From Anabas testudineus (Eukaryota; Chordata; Actinopteri; Anabantiformes; Anabantidae): 64,000 nt of DNA. Made by a program: the position numbers and the translations under genes. This document shows, in pieces, positions 13,005 through 26,300 of this stretch. A model generated the notes under the pieces. The model had not been told where the DNA came from. It ran no database searches and was given only the letters and a program-made list of their open reading frames with translations. How positions within the stretch are numbered: position 1 is the first letter of the stretch; each line of letters begins with the position of its first letter. Where the stretch lies: contig NC_046627.1 in assembly GCF_900324465.2 (NCBI RefSeq), positions 21,477,413 to 21,541,412 on the forward strand. The letters run 5' to 3'.

Positions 13005-13400
13005 CTTTCTGCTCCAGAGGAACAGACTGCAACCAGCTGCACAATGAGCTCAGCAGCAGCGATCTCTCCAACACAGACGCCTCCTAATTCACTTTCTCCA
13101 GACTCTCATCCGTCCGCAGTTTCCAGCTCATCTACAGCCGAAGTGAAACTTGCATCTTCTTCGTGAACTCTGTGCGTTTCTCGGCTGGAAAATCGCAGCT
13201 AAACAAACAAATCAAAGCACCGGAACAGCACAAAAGGCAGCGACACGCATCTCATCCCTGCTCCGCTTCTGCTGTTGTAGCAGCGGAGCCCCGCTGAGCT
13301 GAGGGGGGTCTGCGCGGACACCCAGCACCGGCTGAGAGCCTCCCACCGTCAGGAAGCAGCCCGGCTTCCGGTGATGGTTTTCAAAATAAGACCAGCATCT
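13005..13400 (-). promoter_or_regulatory. vangl2: vangl2 upstream noncoding exon and promoter region
   Basis: GC- and CpG-richer than its surroundings, for example around 13,260-13,370. It lies upstream of vangl2 with a plausible splice donor at its left edge. The transcription start cannot be fixed from sequence alone. Confidence 0.5.
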
Positions 13401-16400
13401 TACAAATGAAGAGTCTGAATCGTTCACTTTGCTAAAAATGAGTTTACTTCTGTAGAGACTTTCACTAAATGATGTATGATATGTTGTTTCAATATAAAGT
13501 GGGTAGATTTCCATCTTAGATTCCCAGTGTTTTACTGTTTTCAGTGCAATTAATCTCTGGTCAATTAAGAGGATGTTCATTTTGGAATTGATGAAATACT
13601 GAGAAAGAAAATTTGCAAAACCAAACAGCACCACTAACATGCACCATTAACTGGTGAGAACTGGTCTAAAATTCAAAGATCAAACACTCACAGTCCACAT
13701 TTTTTTAAATTTATTTACCCAGTTTCTTTTTTAATCTCACAAAACAAATGAATCTGACACATGAACTCCTTTTTTGTTTTCCTTCTGTGCAGCTAACAAT
13801 CTCACCAATTTTAAAAACAAGGGAGAAAAAAATAATTTATACATCCTTTTTAAAAAAAATCATATCTACAAAAATAAAATCAAATACGATGACTAAGGCT
13901 TTACAGAAAAAAATTAACATATATAAAACAAGTGGGTTTGATTTCTCTATATTACATGAGTGAAGATTTGTTTTTTTTTTAAAAAAGAAGAAAATAAAAA
14001 TACAATGAGATAATAGTTAAAGATGTGTGTATGCATACAGTAGTTTGCACCGTGCAGGGAAGTTTTGTGCAACTTTTTTTTTATATATAATAAAAGGGAA
14101 TCAGTTACAGCTTGTTTACGGCCACAACCTTTTGTTAGTGTACAAGAGGAAGGTATGAAAACCAAAATCATTTAAGAAATAAAGAAACTGAAGTGTAGAG
14201 GTAGAAACTGGAGATGAAAAATGCTGTTAGAGGCAGGAGGAAAGAAGAGAAGATACAGAAGAAGAAATAAAGATTCTGATTATGATTCAATTAGTTCAGA
14301 CAAAAAAACTAAATCCAACGTCCCTCATTTTTTGTGTGAAACTATTGCCAAAAATGTATATTGCAAGTAAAGACCATGTTCTTAGCTTCATATGACAACA
14401 TGTTGTAACATCTTTACTTTTCATGGCAGAACTTCAGTTTCCTGGTTTGACATATTTGAAAATCAGCAGCCAAGATGTGGAGAAAGTAAAATTAAATAAA
14501 AGTGTTCCCTTCAACACCTCTGGAGAGAGATTTCACTTTGGTAAAACATTTTTTATATTTCAGCACACGTTCTTCTGCAACACTTGATGCAGGATCAGCC
14601 TCTAAAAGTGACCAGTAGCACAGCTCGTGTTGCACATGTGTGACAGAAAAGTCACACTTCTTCATCAAGCACCCTCTTCCTTCAGACTGTTTCGAATAAA
14701 GAGTGAAAACTAAATTAATGTACTAGTAGATTCAGTGGCAGGTAAGACTGTGTACGATTCGACTGGCTCCTGGTTTGGTTCAGCTTGGTAGTGTGTCGTC
14801 AGTTCTGCAGCTGGTAAAGAGGCCGGGCAAGTGATCGCTGTTAGTATTTGAAACCAGCTCAAATAAACTTCAGTCCTGTGTGATTCCACCCAGCTTCATT
14901 AGGAAAAGAAAGAGACTAAAAACAAACAACAAATTAACTGGTTCGAGAAAAAACAGCTTGTAGCAGCTGGAAAAGAAATAAAATATATAAAAATATTTTG
15001 TGTCTAGTGTATTAAAATTAGACAAAAGTAGTTTAAAGTAAAGAAAGAAAAAAAAAACACTTGGCTTGAGCATCTCTGCTGGTTACACATGCGTCAATGA
15101 AGGCGAACAAAACGTTTCTCAATGTCAAGAACAATAATTTGACACATGCGCCAACAAAAGTTAAAGGAATAGTTCAACCCTTCAGTCATGTTGCATGGCA
15201 GATGAGAGATCAACACCGCTCTCATGTCTCTACGCTAAGTACAGAGCTGACACCGGCAGTCGATTAGCTTAGCTTAGCACAAACGGATGTAAACAGCTAG
15301 CCTGGTTCTGTCCAGACACAGAATCCACCTATGAGCATCAATTAAGATTATTAATTAACATATAACATCTTGTTTGTCTAGTTCACGCACAAAAAAAAAA
15401 AAAAAAAAAAAACATAAAACAAGACCTAACGTGTAATTCAGTGAGCTTAAAAGTCAGGCTAACTGCTTACTACCATCGAGTCTTTATGCTAAGCTAAGCT
15501 AAGCTAAGCTAAGCAGCTGCTGGCTGTAGCCTCATATCTTCTGTACAGATATGAGAGTGGTGTTGATCTTCCTAATTATTAGACAAGAAAACATATAAAC
15601 TTACTTCCCAAAATGTTGTCAAATCTGTTTCTTCAAATGATGTTTTGCTTAATCTGAATGTGTTGCGATCAAAGAACAATTGTTATTTTTTGACATGAAG
15701 CATGTGCATATACCTTAGTCTTGAAAATTAAAACTTTACAAATCTTTTCTCAATAAATACAAGTTGTTCTGTGCAGTTGTTGCTGTGTTGTTTTCATTTG
15801 AATGCTACGTGAAACAAGAAACCAGTCCTTAAATGGCTTTGCATGTGGTCTAGAGGGATGTCAACATCTATCTGTGCACGACCATTGGATGGGAGGAAGG
15901 GAGAAGATGCTGGTTCACAGTATTTACCGCGGTATTTACACACACACACACACAATATACTGGAGGGGGCTAAAGGACACACAGTCATATTTTGGAGCAT
16001 AGATCTGCAATGTCGACATCGATATTTGGCGGTAATTTCATCGAGTAGCAAAACAGGTTTTCACTCAAAATTCAAGTTTCAAGGTTTGAATCTGTAGTTG
16101 CCCTGTTTTCTTACACTTTGTTGACATTGCAAGTCTTAAATCAAGCTCCAAATCTCCTAAATCTCCCAAATTTGCACGACTTTACACAATGGAAATCCGC
16201 TGAGCTTGTTATTTGAATCACTGAGATCCCTGTACGCCTCTGAAGTGCCGCTGAAAATAACACCTGCCAGCATTTCAGTAGTCGACAGCGCAGTAGTGTT
16301 TCCAGAACAATTAGAAATATACATAAACGTGTGGTGATCAATATGTTGCACCGATGGAGAACCATCACGTAGCTTAAAAGAAGGCTTAAAGATATGACAA

Positions 16401-17164
16401 CATCCCCTCAGAGCGGGGATACGAATGTCTGAGATGAATGATGCGGTGAGACGATGCTTGTGTGTGCGATATTGGTTTCCTTACCCAGTGCAAATAACCT
16501 GATTTATACAGACACAGTCCTTCGGCCAAGGTGGCAGGCGAACTCAGTGTAAAGCAACCAGTGAAGGGGGTGGGGAGGGAGAGGGACCCCTGGTGCCCGT
16601 CTTGGCTCAAGTGTCAACCCCCATATGGAGCCTGATGCGACTTCAGTTCCTGATCTGTCCACTGTAGAGGATGGACACGACAGAGGGTGGTGAGTAAAGT
16701 GCTGGGGTATTGGGTCCCTCAGGTTTTATCTTATGTTAACATTTCAACACTTTTCTGCTGCGTTCCTTCAACCAGCTTCAAGACATACAAGTCGTTTTCC
16801 AAATATATAGCATTTTCCCACTTTCAGTTCTTCCAACTTGTCCTTTTCTTCCTGTACTAGTCAACTTGTCTTCTGCCTTTTTTGTTCCTTCATGTATTTC
16901 TTCCTCCTCCTTCCTTGCGCTGAACTTCCTCGTGCTCTAGTGAAAGTCAGAGCTTGTGCTGGTGAGTCCGACCAGCTTCCTGGTATCCCAGGAAAAGAGA
17001 AAAAGAAAAACAATTGCGGCCCTTCTTGGGTTCTGCTCCAGTGGTTGGTGCATGCAGGAACGAGGGGTGAGGGGTGAGGGGAGGTGGGGCTAAGGTGCCC
17101 ATTTGTGGTTGTGTCCTTACGGCAACGATCAAGAGCAAGTGGCCTAAATCACTCTAGAGTGATA
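13401..17164 (-). other. arhgef11 3'UTR and/or intergenic DNA
   Basis: No convincing coding region. The part next to 17,165 is the arhgef11 3'UTR, whose length I cannot set. The stretch 13,680-15,100 is very AT-rich, with several A/T runs and an aataaagattctgatt block near 14,267 that resembles a retroposon tail. A palindromic MITE occupies 15,162-15,620. Confidence 0.5.
15162..15620. mobile_element. palindromic MITE, teleost-wide type
   Basis: The left end reads ttaaaggaatagttcaaccc. Inner arms mirror each other: attagcttagcttagcac near 15,265 faces tgctaagctaagctaagc near 15,488, and caccgctctcatgtct faces agatatgagagtggtgttga. The right end keeps ttcccaaaatgttg but has lost the terminal complement. 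This layout matches a common fold-back MITE of fish genomes. It is noncoding, and a poly-A run sits near its centre. Confidence 0.75.
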
Positions 17165-20100
17165 TCAGAATCCTGTCGACTGAATCTTGGGTTCTGCTGG
17201 ACCTCCTTCTTTGCCTGGATGGGTACAGAGAAAAACTACATTACTTAGTATTCAAAAGAATTACTGCAACAGAAACCATTGTGTGATAAATTCAGACTCA
17301 GCTTACCGTCTCCTGAGCCGCGATCCAGAGATGGAGTTCTGGAGACGGTTGCCGAGCGACACTGATGATCGTCTGACTCCTGATTAACAGAGGACTCTGT
17401 GAGGGTTTCCAAAAGCTTGTGATGCGCCTTCTCTATTTCCTGCAAATGGGTGTGGGTACAAAGAAAGCCTCATTTAACAGCAGAATATAACATTAACATA
17501 ATTGTGTTGGCTGTTGCAAGGTGATAAGCAAATTTTCATAAGGAACAACAACCGTCCAGAGTGATGATAACTGTAGTTGATGCACATTTCATTGTTTCTG
17601 TGTGTTTCTTAGTTGAATAAAAGAAATGAGAAATAGCCTAATACAAGTTATAAACTTTTGATTTTCACTGACTAAATGACAAGAAAACTGTTTGAGCCTG
17701 AGGGTGAGTGGGGAGTTAATGGACCCCCACAGATCATCTGCCCAGTCTAGACAAGAGTGGCCACCTTGTTGCTACACTAACATAAACTCACCTTTAACCG
17801 ACGCAACTTGCTCGTCAGCCCCTCAATTGTGTGGAAAATCTCATCCACGTTTTTGATCATGTGACTCTTGTTTCCAGTCGGCGGTTGGCCCATTTCTTCT
17901 TCCTGTTCCAGTTGCATAGCGTCTAATTGGTTGGGCTCTGTACTGCAGACTGGTGTTTCCTCCTGCGTCTGTGGTGACATCGCTTCCTCCAGAGGGGGAG
18001 GGAAGTGAGTGGTGGTGGGGGTAGGTGGGTCGTTGAAGTCGTCAGTGACACTCTCTCCTTGCTCTACTGGCATTACCAAGTAGAACGTGTTCCCTAATAC
18101 ACAGAAATATTTTTATGAAAGCAAAGTGTTGGTGAGTGATCTCAGGGCTGCATTCAGCACAAGAGATTATAAACTACATCTATCTATTATCATCTATTGA
18201 TATCTAACCAATATAAACAACACATGCAAATAAAAGTCTGTGCTTGTCTCACAAAACTACACAACTTGACCAATTCGGTCATCATTACCCTGCGTGGTGG
18301 CCTCGCCTCTTGGCTTGGATGATTGGTCTGAGGGGAGGGTGACATCATCGGTGATGCCATCAGGGACAGAAGAAGAAGAAGAAGGACCCGCAACCACAGC
18401 TATGCATAGAAGAAAGACGTGTGGCAAAGAAAACCGTGTGTGGAGGTGTTTATGAGTGAAAGCAGAGTGTGCAGCAGTGAGGGAAAGTAGTGAAGTAGCC
18501 AGTGCAGGATCGGTGTGTCATCGTGAAGTGAATGTCAAGCAGACAAAACAAAAAAGAAAATAAAGTGTGTGAGAATCAAAATAAATGAACTGTGTGGAGA
18601 AAACATGCAAGGGAAGGCACCCATTAACCCAGATTATAGAGAGCAGTCAGCTGAATCCACTTTCAGTTCAATCAAAACCACATTAATTAATTAATTCGAG
18701 TTAGCTGTTGCTTTGAATTTCATATTTGGTTGAAAATTACAGCGTAATGTTGTCTGATAACTGAATGAACTCAGAGCATACTGCAAACCATGCTGAGGAA
18801 CTGAAGAAGAACATAAAAAAACAAAACTGTTTGATTTGTTACCTTTCCTTACAACCTGAATATTGCGTTTTTCAGCATCTGATGGTGGAATATGTTCAGG
18901 TTCAGACTCCCACTCATTGGTGCATAAACTGAGGACAGTCTCCAAAGACTCTGGCCTCTGTCTTTCTGCGGACGAGCTCCTTTCATTAACCGTCTCGTTG
19001 GTGGGTGTGTCGTCTGAATCGTGGCTCCATCCGTCCTCTTGCAGGTCTTGTAATATGAGCTGCCGTAGTGTTTCCACTGTAGAAGTATGAAAATAGAAAT
19101 AAATGAGACTGAACGGATTATCTATACAAGAAACTAGAAGTTTGCAGCAGTTTCTGCTCCTTTCTCACCGTCTTGTAAAGCAGCTTCTGCCACTCCAGCT
19201 ACTTGGTTTTCATCACAGTTGTAAGCTTCCGACTCGTCTGTATGCGTTTCTTCACATAGCACAATATTGTTGGAGGAATGAGCCTCTGTGGGGTCTGACT
19301 GCTCTGTCAGCGAGTTGTCTGAAAGATTTCAAACAATTGGAAAATAAACAAATCTTCATAATTACTGCTAGGTGAAAAAGCTCTATTTCTTCCACAGACA
19401 TGCTGCATACTGTTGATGTGATCTTTACCTGGAGTTGAGACAGAGGATGCACTGCGTAAACTTGGGGAGCTATGGAAAATAAACACAAATACAAATACAC
19501 TAAGCATAAACAGGACATCACTCAGTTTATGACTTTAATGACTTTCCTTCAAACTTCTTCTAGGTTGAAAAATGAATACAGGTATCAGGGGTATAGCAGC
19601 ATTTTGGGTACAATAAATAGTGACAGACACTAACACAATGCAAAGCCATCAGTGAGAGCAACAGCTCCTCTCAGTGTTGAAACAAGATCACTACAGTTGC
19701 GGCTGCTTTGACCATGCAAACAGGCATAGGGCTCACTTAACTGCAGTTACTGACCAAAGATTTCAACTGCTGCCAGAAAACACTGACTACAGTGGGCTGT
19801 GTGGTTGTAACCAGGTCTGAGCTCTTTATCAACTTCAGTTAGAAGGTCATTCATGGTTCATACACAGTTATAAGGTCTGAAGAGACTCATGAACTCATAC
19901 AGGAGAGAAGCCAATTTCATGATGTTGCTTTTAACTGCATTTGATATATTCCGTCATTGAAGATTGTTAAAAAATAATGTCTCATCTCATATTCATGAAC
20001 CCATCGTGTATCGTCTCGTGAGCTAAATGTGTCACATCCTTTCATTTATTACTAAGAAACATCAGATTTACTCACGATATGGGCGTAGATCCATGATTGG

Positions 20101-22600
20101 TCAGTGGTGACGAAGCCCCAGCTGATGCAATGGCCTTTTCAAGAAAATCTTTCCATCTGTAAAAAAGATATGCAAAGTCAACACATCTTCCAAATGTAGA
20201 GCAATGCAGAACAGTTGTTCCTACGATGAAAAAGCTTACGTGTTCTTCTCTGATAATGTCCCAGCCACCAGCTCGTAGATCTGCCTCTCCATGGTGCTGA
20301 TGATGTACAGGGCTTTGTTGTCTGAGGAGAAACCACAACATTTGGATATTTGATCAGGGAAACTAAAAAGAACACAAAGTGATGCCATACATTATCCCCT
20401 AGCAGAGAATAAAACACTCTCCCTAGGAAACAGACAAATGAGGTTAAAACAAGAGACACTGCTGGTGTACCTGTAGCTACTGAGCGGACCAGCAGTGAGT
20501 CCAGCTTCACAAGAGGACTAAAGGAAGTTTTGCTGTCTCCGCTCCCTCCACCCAGCCAGCGAGATGGGTATCGCAGCTGTAGTCGGTCATCTGGGCCCCT
20601 CTGAAGAAGGACGAGGCAGTCTGACAGCAGAAGCGCTTGGATCTCTAGAGGAGGAATACAGAGAAATGTGAGTACAGGGTCTGAAACCAAACTCATGACT
20701 GCATGTGTGAGAAAGACCCAAAGACTGACCTATCTGTTTATCTCTGCTAAGTTTCCAGATGAGAGGACCTTCATGAATCATTGTCTTTGTGGTGAGGTCA
20801 AGAGCCTGTAAGTAAAACAAAAACAAAGTTAGGTTACATGCATTGTTTCATTTTAATACAAATAAGAAAGGAGGAAGATAAAAACATGATCACCTTAAAC
20901 TGAGGGGCAGGATCCAGCCGGCGCTGGTACTGGCTGAGACTTTGCCGGTGTTCTGTTTCCCTTACGACCTCGTTGACAGCCTGTAATATCCCCCGACAGC
21001 AAGCCTGGGCACGCTGGAGTGAGGGGAGGTCTGGCGAACCAGCTGAAGATAAACAATGACATCATTCTTAAAAATCTTTTCATTTGTTGGGGGTTCATAT
21101 GCTCTGTATCTCTTGATTCCTCACCCTCTGTGTGCTTAATGATGTTGTCCAACAGCAGAGGATACTTAGTGAGTCGCTGCATCTCTGACACCAGCATGTC
21201 TTTGAGCTGCAGCCTCCGACAGTGAGGACTGGCCTCGCAGTCCTGAACAAGGATCAGAAACATCAGTGCGTAAAGAACATGTCTGATGACACACCCCCAA
21301 GACAAAGATGGATACAACAGGCATACAACCTTTTCACATCATCTTCAACCTCGACGATTACTTCCAGATAGATAAGTTACCATAAACTACCAGGGGTTTC
21401 TCTTTAATTTTATTATTATCAACATTGTACAAAATGTTGAAATTATGACAGAACAAACATGGAACTATGTAGTCAACAGAAATGTGTTAAATAACCCAGA
21501 ATATATTTTATATTTAATTCTTTTATTTTACATTGTCTGAAGTAGCTGTATTTATCTTTGGCGCCCTCTAGGCTCCACTTGGAATGGTTTTCAGTTCATA
21601 GACTGTGTTTGTCAAGAGTTAAATAGTAACACTTCTTACCTTCCTAATGATCAGTTCTCTTGTGCAGGAAGGTCAATAGCCCTATTAGTGCCACTACAAC
21701 TACTGTTGTACAATGTTGAAAATAATTAGGAAGAACCCACTGAAAGAGAAGCTACAGTAGCAAGAAAAAGTATGTGAACGTTTGGTATGGTTTTCTGCAT
21801 TCATTTGTCATAAAATGGGATATGAGTGTTTACACCAGATCTAGTGCTGTGTGTTCTTTGCAAATAGTTCAGTGTTAGTTTCATCGGTCCACAAAACATT
21901 TTGCCCATACTGCTGTGGAGTGTCAATGTGCTCTTTGGCAAACTTCAGATGTGCAGCAATGCTCTTTTTAGTAAGCAGCAGTTTCCTTTGTTGTGTCCTG
22001 CCATAGACACCATGCTAGTTCACTGTTTTACCTACTGTTATATCTCGGGGTTGTTTCTTTACCTCATTAATGACTCTTTGTTGTGCCTTTTGGGTCATTT
22101 TGACTGACCACCCACTTCTTGGTAGAGTAGCCACAGTCCCAAAATGTCTCCATTTGTACATTGTCTAACCGTAGACTGGGAAAGTCTTTGACATCACTTT
22201 GTAACCCTTTCCAGCTTTATGTTAATTAAGATCTACAGTTCTTTAAGGGAGAGCCTCTGAAAGCTCCTTTTGTAGAGGGATTGGCTCACATAAGCGTATT
22301 CCTCTAGTGTGGAGCAAAGTCAAAACATTTTTTTACCAGTCAACGTAGCTCTGAGGTACTACAAGGTTTTTAAGGTAGTTCTCAACAAAGACATACAAGA
22401 TCAGAAAGTTTTTTGGATTATTACTTTAGGCACATTGTATGTGGAAAAACTCTTACAGTGACATACAATTTAACCCATTAAATTAGTTTAATCGAGACTT
22501 CACATACTTTTCCTTGCCACTGTATGTCCAGTATGGACATACAGTGGCACCTATGTATACCTATGTATGACCCGAAATACAAACAAAAAAAAACAAGTCA

Positions 22601-22636
<36 letters not shown>

Positions 22637-23347
22637 TATACCTGGATGATATGTGCAAAGCGTGGATCTTTACGTTTTTTGTTTTTAATGAGCTCCAGAG
22701 CCTGAGTCTGCTGGCTGCACAGCTGGGCCGCTTGCTCCTGAAACTCATCTCCAGCTGCACCTTCAAACTGACCCATACACCCAAATGTTGACTTACTGAA
22801 CAAACTAGACAATCACATTACAAAAACACAAGGTCGTGGAAATGGAAGTAATATGACGGAGGGTAAAATTGATTAATAAACTCACCCTGGCCAGCATAAC
22901 GTCACCGATGTCCTGCACAACAGGAGTTTCTCTTTGCTTCTTCATTGCTTCACACAGACTTGCTGCAGAGAATCACAAGAAAAAAAAAAATCAAAAATCA
23001 ATCTCACATGGGCGTTCATGTAAATCAGACCAAATATGTGTTTTATGGTACTTAATTCTCAAATGAATAAACACAGATATAATAATAATAATAAGAATAT
23101 GGTTTTCATGTCAGGGTTAGTGGTTAATAGTAATCTATTGTTGTCCTTCATTTTGAGACATGGCCTGTTAATGTCCATCTTAAAAAGTGTTCTTGACAGC
23201 ATATGTGTGAACAAGATCATATTCTTCCACACCCAGAAAACTGTGTGTTCAGTCACATTAGAACCACATTTGTTACATTTTGATGCTCCAGATAAATTGA
23301 GTCATTTTCTGATTGATTTCTATGCTGCTCAAAATTGCAGACTTGAA

Positions 23348-23381
<34 letters not shown>

Positions 23382-26300
23382 ACTAATTTACCAATTAGCC
23401 ACAACATTTCTACCCCGTGGGACCTGCCTATAGACAAGCTAGAGGATTGTTAACCAAAGGTTGTCGACAGTTTCTGAGTTAATTTTCATCTGAAAGGCCT
23501 TTTGGCAAACTTGTACTGAGGAGTTTTGTCCATCTGGCTACTCTGTCCTACAGGCCTGATTGGTGGAGTGCTGCAGAGATGGTTGTTCTTCTGGACGGTT
23601 CACCTCTCTCCACAGAGATACACTGGAGGTCTTTCAAAGTGACCATTGGGTTCTTGGTCACCTCCCAGACTAAGGCATTTCTCTCTCTGTCGCTCTAGGA
23701 AGAGTCCTGGTGATTCCAGACTTCTTCAATTTACAGATGATGAAGGTCACTGTGCTCCTTCAGACCTTTAATGCTGCAGAAATGTTTCTTTACCCTTCCC
23801 CAGATCTGTGCCTCGATAAATCCTGTACAAGAGGTCTGCAGACAATTTCCTTGGACTTCATGTCTTGGTTTGTGCTCTGACGTACACTGTTAACTATGGT
23901 ACCTTATATAAACAGGTGTATGTTTTTCCAAATCATGTCCACTCTACTGAATTTCCCAAAGGTGGACTCCACTATAGATACATCTCAACAATGATCAGTG
24001 GAAACAAGATACATCAGAGCTCAATTCTGAGTGTCATGGGAAAAGCTGTGAAGTCTTATGTAATTTGTTCATTTTTAATAAATTTCTGAACATTTTAAAC
24101 AACGTCTTGGAAATGGAGGAAAATAATGAATTTAATCCATTTTGGAATAAGGCTGTGACATAACAAAATGTGTACTATATTTAAAAAGCTGACACACACA
24201 CGTCCACTGTCACAGATATGCAGACTGACCGTGGAGTTCATAGACCTGTGGTAGGTTAGGAAATATGCAGGCCAGCTCATCTGAGTTTAACACTGATCTC
24301 ATCTTCTGGAAGAACACCTGGTCTAGGACCCTCAAGGTTCGTAAGTGGGACACCTCGGTTGTGAATAGCTCTGAAGATCATAAGCAGAGAGGAGCAAATG
24401 TAAAACGTTATTTTAAAAGTTCTCAAAACTGTAAGTTCTGTGAGGTTAAATAATATTTAAATGTTCGTACCATATATGACAGCCTGTCTGTCCATCTCCC
24501 TCTGGCTGAGTGTGGAGAGGAGGTGAGGAGGCACGGTGTCTTTCCAATTCAGACGTTCAGATACCTCCTCCTCCAGTGGCGCGGCATCTGGTAGCAGAGC
24601 TAATGGGGAGTCCACACTCCTACATAGTCACACACAAACACACACAAGTAAACACGTGTAGAGAGCATTGTTCCAAATACATGTGAAGCTGTGAAACGAG
24701 AGCAGCAAAAAAAATTATACACCGTGGTATGTGGTAATGGAAAAAAAACTGTTGTGAAGTCAGGATTCTACACTTAGACCCAGCTCTGTTTTATATATTT
24801 TACACTGACAAAGCTTTAACGTAACAGAAAACATCTTCTGTGTTCACCTAACACAGGGGACAACATGGGAACTTACCTGCGTCTAGATCGAGGGGTGTAT
24901 GGGGGTGTAGGGTTCTCTAGAGACCTGAGTTTAAAAAAGAGTGGAGAGAGATGGCATGAGATGAAAACCTACACTTCTAGGGCTATCACAGAAGAATCTG
25001 ATTATCTGTGAAAGGCAAAGTCTATACTCCTAAAAGTTCATATAGGTGATGACAAATGATCCCTGCATGAAGAATATCTCCAATCATTTAAAAACTTTAC
25101 CGTGCAGAGCTGCTAGATGCAGAAGATGAGGTACTGTGCTGCAGCAGTCTGAGGCCTGGCCCCTCCCTCTCCTCTCCACAGTCCTCCATGTCCACATCAC
25201 TACGAGAACGAGGGACAGACTCTGTCCCTGAGGCGGCCCCCCGTCGCCGTCCTTCTCCCTGAGCCTTCAGTGACTCGCTGCGTGCCAATCGGACTGAGAC
25301 CGTGGGGCTGAAGAAAATAAACAGCATCTTACTAAATCAGTACCCAGACTTTCAAGCCAATGTGAAATATAAACTATAGTTTAAGGAGCACTTCACAGCT
25401 ACCTCTCCATTTCATCTCCCAGGCTGCTGGAGGAGAGCCTCTGAGGGTCAGCAGCATCACCTCCCTCCTCTCCTGTCGGCTCTGTGTGGTTCTCAAACTG
25501 CTGAATAATGTTTCTCACGTTGCCAGAACGCACTGCACACAGACATATTACATACTATTTAACTGTAGTCTGATAAAAGTCTCACCCCGTTTAACTACAG
25601 TGTAAACGATAATAAAACCACATACATTGCAAGAATAACTCATATGTTTGTTAAAAAACTAAAGTTAACATAAGACTAAGAACAGAAGAGCAATGGTAAA
25701 AAAATAAATACCTTCGGTGGGTGACAACGGGACATGGAATGCTACGAAAGCAAAGTGAATCAAAAAGAAAATGAAAACAGAAAAATGAGCATTCAGTAAC
25801 TTAATAAACCTGTGAAAAATCAAAAGGAGAAGGACAGAAACAAAATCCAGACAAATACAATATATGTGTGTGTAAGTGTGCTTCTTATCTGGTGTGCAGG
25901 TTGTGTCTGTATGTGTGTATTTACTGGACTGAGACGTGGTCCGGGGTTTGCCGATGTACTTCAGGATGGGATTTCTCTTTTTATCCTCCCCATCTTTCTC
26001 TTTCTTCATACCACTCAGCTGTCAAGAGAGGAACAATATCATAGAATAAAAGCATATATGATGTATTTTTTTCTTCTATACTGACTTCTATTCATTTCTT
26101 TATTAGCTATAACAACACATTTGTTTACCCAAATAATTTCATTTTAACAACATCAGTTTATGCTGAAACTAAAAAGAAAGAGCAATTTAACAACAAAAAC
26201 ACACAAAAGCAGATTTGTTTTTTACTTCTTGCCAACTGAGCCTTAACACTGACTGTGTGTTGCAGCTGAATATCATTAGTTATGTATTTAAAATGTGTTC

